Shown piece by piece: positions 62,594 to 64,000 of a DNA stretch of 64,000 bases. The DNA comes from Paraburkholderia flava (GTDB taxonomy: Bacteria; Pseudomonadota; Gammaproteobacteria; Burkholderiales; Burkholderiaceae): NCBI RefSeq assembly GCF_004359985.1, contig NZ_SMRO01000004.1, forward strand, positions 372,001 through 436,000, written 5' to 3'. The notes beneath the pieces are model-generated. The model did not search any database. It was not told where the DNA came from and saw only the letters and a list, made by a program, of their open reading frames with translations. Made by a program: the position numbers and the translations under genes. The first letter of the stretch is position 1, and the number at the start of each line of letters is the position of its first letter.

Positions 62594-64000
62594 CTAGGGA
62601 TTGCCGCGCTCGATCGCGCGGGTCAGATCGGCGAGCGCGGCGCTGCCGTCGCCCGGCGGGATGCCTGCCGCGATCTTGTGCAGCATCGCGCGCAGCGCTT
62701 CGGCAGCCTGCTCGAGCACAGATGGTTCCGGCGCATCGACGACGACGTGCGCGCGCACCGCCGGTGTCGCGACGCCCGCATGCGCGCGCCGCCGCCATGC
62801 GACGCCGAGCGCATCCGCCAGTAGCCCCACGTGACCGAGCCCGAGCGCGGACGCCGATGCGCCCAGCCGGTACGCGGCATCGCCGGCCTGTAGCGCAGCA
62901 CTCGGGTCGGCTTTTTCCGGTTGCACGGCCGCGCGCGCGTGATCGGACAGCGCAGCGATCGATGCGTCCGCGGTCTGTAGAAAATCTTCGAACGCGTGGG
63001 CGTTGACGGTCAGCAAGCCGACCTCGCGTGTAGAGGCACTGCCTGCCGGCAGCGCCGCGTCGGCACCCGCGCCCGCCTCCCACAGCGCTTCGGAGGCCTG
63101 CGTGCCGGCGACGTGCCAATCCGTAGTCAAACCATAGTTGCGCAGCAGCTCGACGTGATCGGCATCCTCTGCCGCGGCGCCGAACAGCGCGTAATCGCGC
63201 CAGAGCAATGCGAGCGCTGCTCGCACCAGCGAGCGTGGCGCAAGCGGCAGGCCCTGCACATGATCGGCAAGCGCGAGATTGCAGCGCGCGTGGAAGCGTC
63301 GCACGTCGGCTTCGGCTGCGGTGTGTCCGCTGCGACGAAGTGCCTCCGCACAGGCTGCGGCAAGCCGCCATAAATCGTACGGATCGGGACCGGCGAGCTC
63401 CGTGAGACAGGCACCGAGCGTATCGAGCGCCACGGACGACGCATCGCTCTGCCCCGCCTCGCCCGACGGCGCACGCAGCACCGGCAACAGCGCCGCCTCG
63501 TAGCGGGCGCGCAGATGCGCGACGCGCTCCGCCGATTGCGGACGCAGCGTGACGGGCGGAATCGGTCGACCAGCAAGCGCCAGATCCTCGAACGCCGCGT
63601 TCACGCCCGACGCGCGCTGCGCGAGCAACGCATTGAGCGCGCGATAGTGATCGAACAGCGTCGGCGAACAGGACAGCTCGCGGAGATTGCGCCGCTCGAC
63701 GGCCGCGCGGAACGCATCGAGCGCGGCGCCGAAGACGTCGTGGGCGTTGTCGGGGGAAGCGGCATCCGGTTGCGCATGCGCGGCGGCGAGCGGCGACACC
63801 AGCACGAGTGCATCGGCAAAGCGCAGCGCGGCGAGCCAGCCCGCCTCGCGCAGTGCGCGCACCGCATGCAGCAGCGGCGTAGCGAGATCATCATGCCGCG
63901 CCAATGCGTGCGCGGCGTCGGTCAGCGCGGATTCCGCGGCACGCACCGCGCCGCCGCGCGGATTGGGCAGCGCATCGAACGACGGGGACGTAGCGGTGGG
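62594..64000 (-). CDS. Large alpha-helical protein of unknown function, 5' end beyond window
   Basis: At least 468 residues, open to the right edge, so the start is outside. It is rich in alanine and leucine with repeated helical bundles and no membrane segment. The frame continues upstream of the internal GTG at 63946 with protein-like composition, so that GTG is probably not the start. The place just upstream of yqgE-ruvX-pyrR is where some Burkholderiales carry the end of a pil/chp chemotaxis-like operon, and the bundles are reminiscent of the HPt-rich N-terminus of ChpA, but no phospho-acceptor histidine motif is evident. Function not assigned. Confidence 0.7.
   Translation of the reverse strand, partial: PTATSPSFDALPNPRGGAVRAAESALTDAAHALARHDDLATPLLHAVRALREAGWLAALRFADALVLVSPLAAAHAQPDAASPDNAHDVFGAALDAFRAAVERRNLRELSCSPTLFDHYRALNALLAQRASGVNAAFEDLALAGRPIPPVTLRPQSAERVAHLRARYEAALLPVLRAPSGEAGQSDASSVALDTLGACLTELAGPDPYDLWRLAAACAEALRRSGHTAAEADVRRFHARCNLALADHVQGLPLAPRSLVRAALALLWRDYALFGAAAEDADHVELLRNYGLTTDWHVAGTQASEALWEAGAGADAALPAGSASTREVGLLTVNAHAFEDFLQTADASIAALSDHARAAVQPEKADPSAALQAGDAAYRLGASASALGLGHVGLLADALGVAWRRRAHAGVATPAVRAHVVVDAPEPSVLEQAAEALRAMLHKIAAGIPPGDGSAALADLTRAIERGNP

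Noticed and set aside
61806..63371. 521-residue reading of yqgE with a long N-terminal extension
   Set aside because: The first 320 residues are arginine/alanine shadow of the neighbouring gene; the family start is at 62384.

Overview
The window is high-GC, densely coded DNA that reads as a beta-proteobacterial chromosome of the Burkholderiaceae, most likely Burkholderia or Paraburkholderia. The evidence is the gene order yqgE-ruvX-pyrR-pyrB-pyrC'-plsC, the placement of apaH beside rmlBACD at the edge of an O-antigen-type locus, and the protein sequence style. No tRNA, rRNA, CRISPR array or transposase was found.

Left flank (1-16.7 kb): metabolic and regulatory genes. These are a truncated cytochrome c oxidase subunit II gene, a TPP-dependent pyruvate oxidase-like enzyme, and a tightly coupled five-gene oxidoreductase operon (enolase-superfamily enzyme, polytopic membrane protein, gluconate 2-dehydrogenase subunit 3-like protein, GMC flavoprotein, SDR). 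They are followed by a decayed SDR remnant, an HPP/CBS membrane protein, a small membrane protein, a CynR-like regulator, a hypothetical gene, a GntR regulator with an SDF-family symporter, a GNAT acetyltransferase and a chemoreceptor.

Centre (16.9-57.5 kb): a large surface-polysaccharide (O-antigen or capsule type) locus. It holds two MraY/WecA-like lipid-linked sugar initiators, a nucleotide-sugar dehydratase/epimerase of the WbpM/FlaA1 type, manC, rmlBACD (dTDP-L-rhamnose), gmd plus an rmd/tld-like reductase (GDP-6-deoxyhexose), and a Wzm/Wzt ABC exporter. Assembly and decoration genes include many GT2/GT4 glycosyltransferases (one trimodular at 1296 aa, one bimodular at 912 aa), two GtrA-type flippases, three large polytopic GT-C-like or DUF2142 proteins, an acyltransferase, a methyltransferase with a coiled coil, and a sulfotransferase-like protein with a coiled coil. 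A cysC kinase (PAPS supply) lies nearby. A frameshifted FkbM methyltransferase remnant shows that the locus is losing genes.

The most interesting pattern is a short motif, S-x-S/M-W/Y-R-L/I-T-A/G-PLR. It sits directly next to predicted coiled coils in four proteins of the locus that belong to unrelated enzyme classes. It is N-terminal in two polymerase-like glycosyltransferases and C-terminal in the sulfotransferase-like protein and the methyltransferase. The layout resembles the WbdD-WbdA idea of a coiled-coil ruler that docks chain-modifying enzymes onto a polymerase, and I propose it as an assembly or docking element.

Right flank (57.6-64 kb): lysophospholipid acyltransferase, pyrC' (a dihydroorotase homologue that lacks its HxH metal motif), pyrB, pyrR, ruvX and yqgE/algH, all on the minus strand and probably co-transcribed. 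A large alpha-helical protein of unknown function runs off the window edge.
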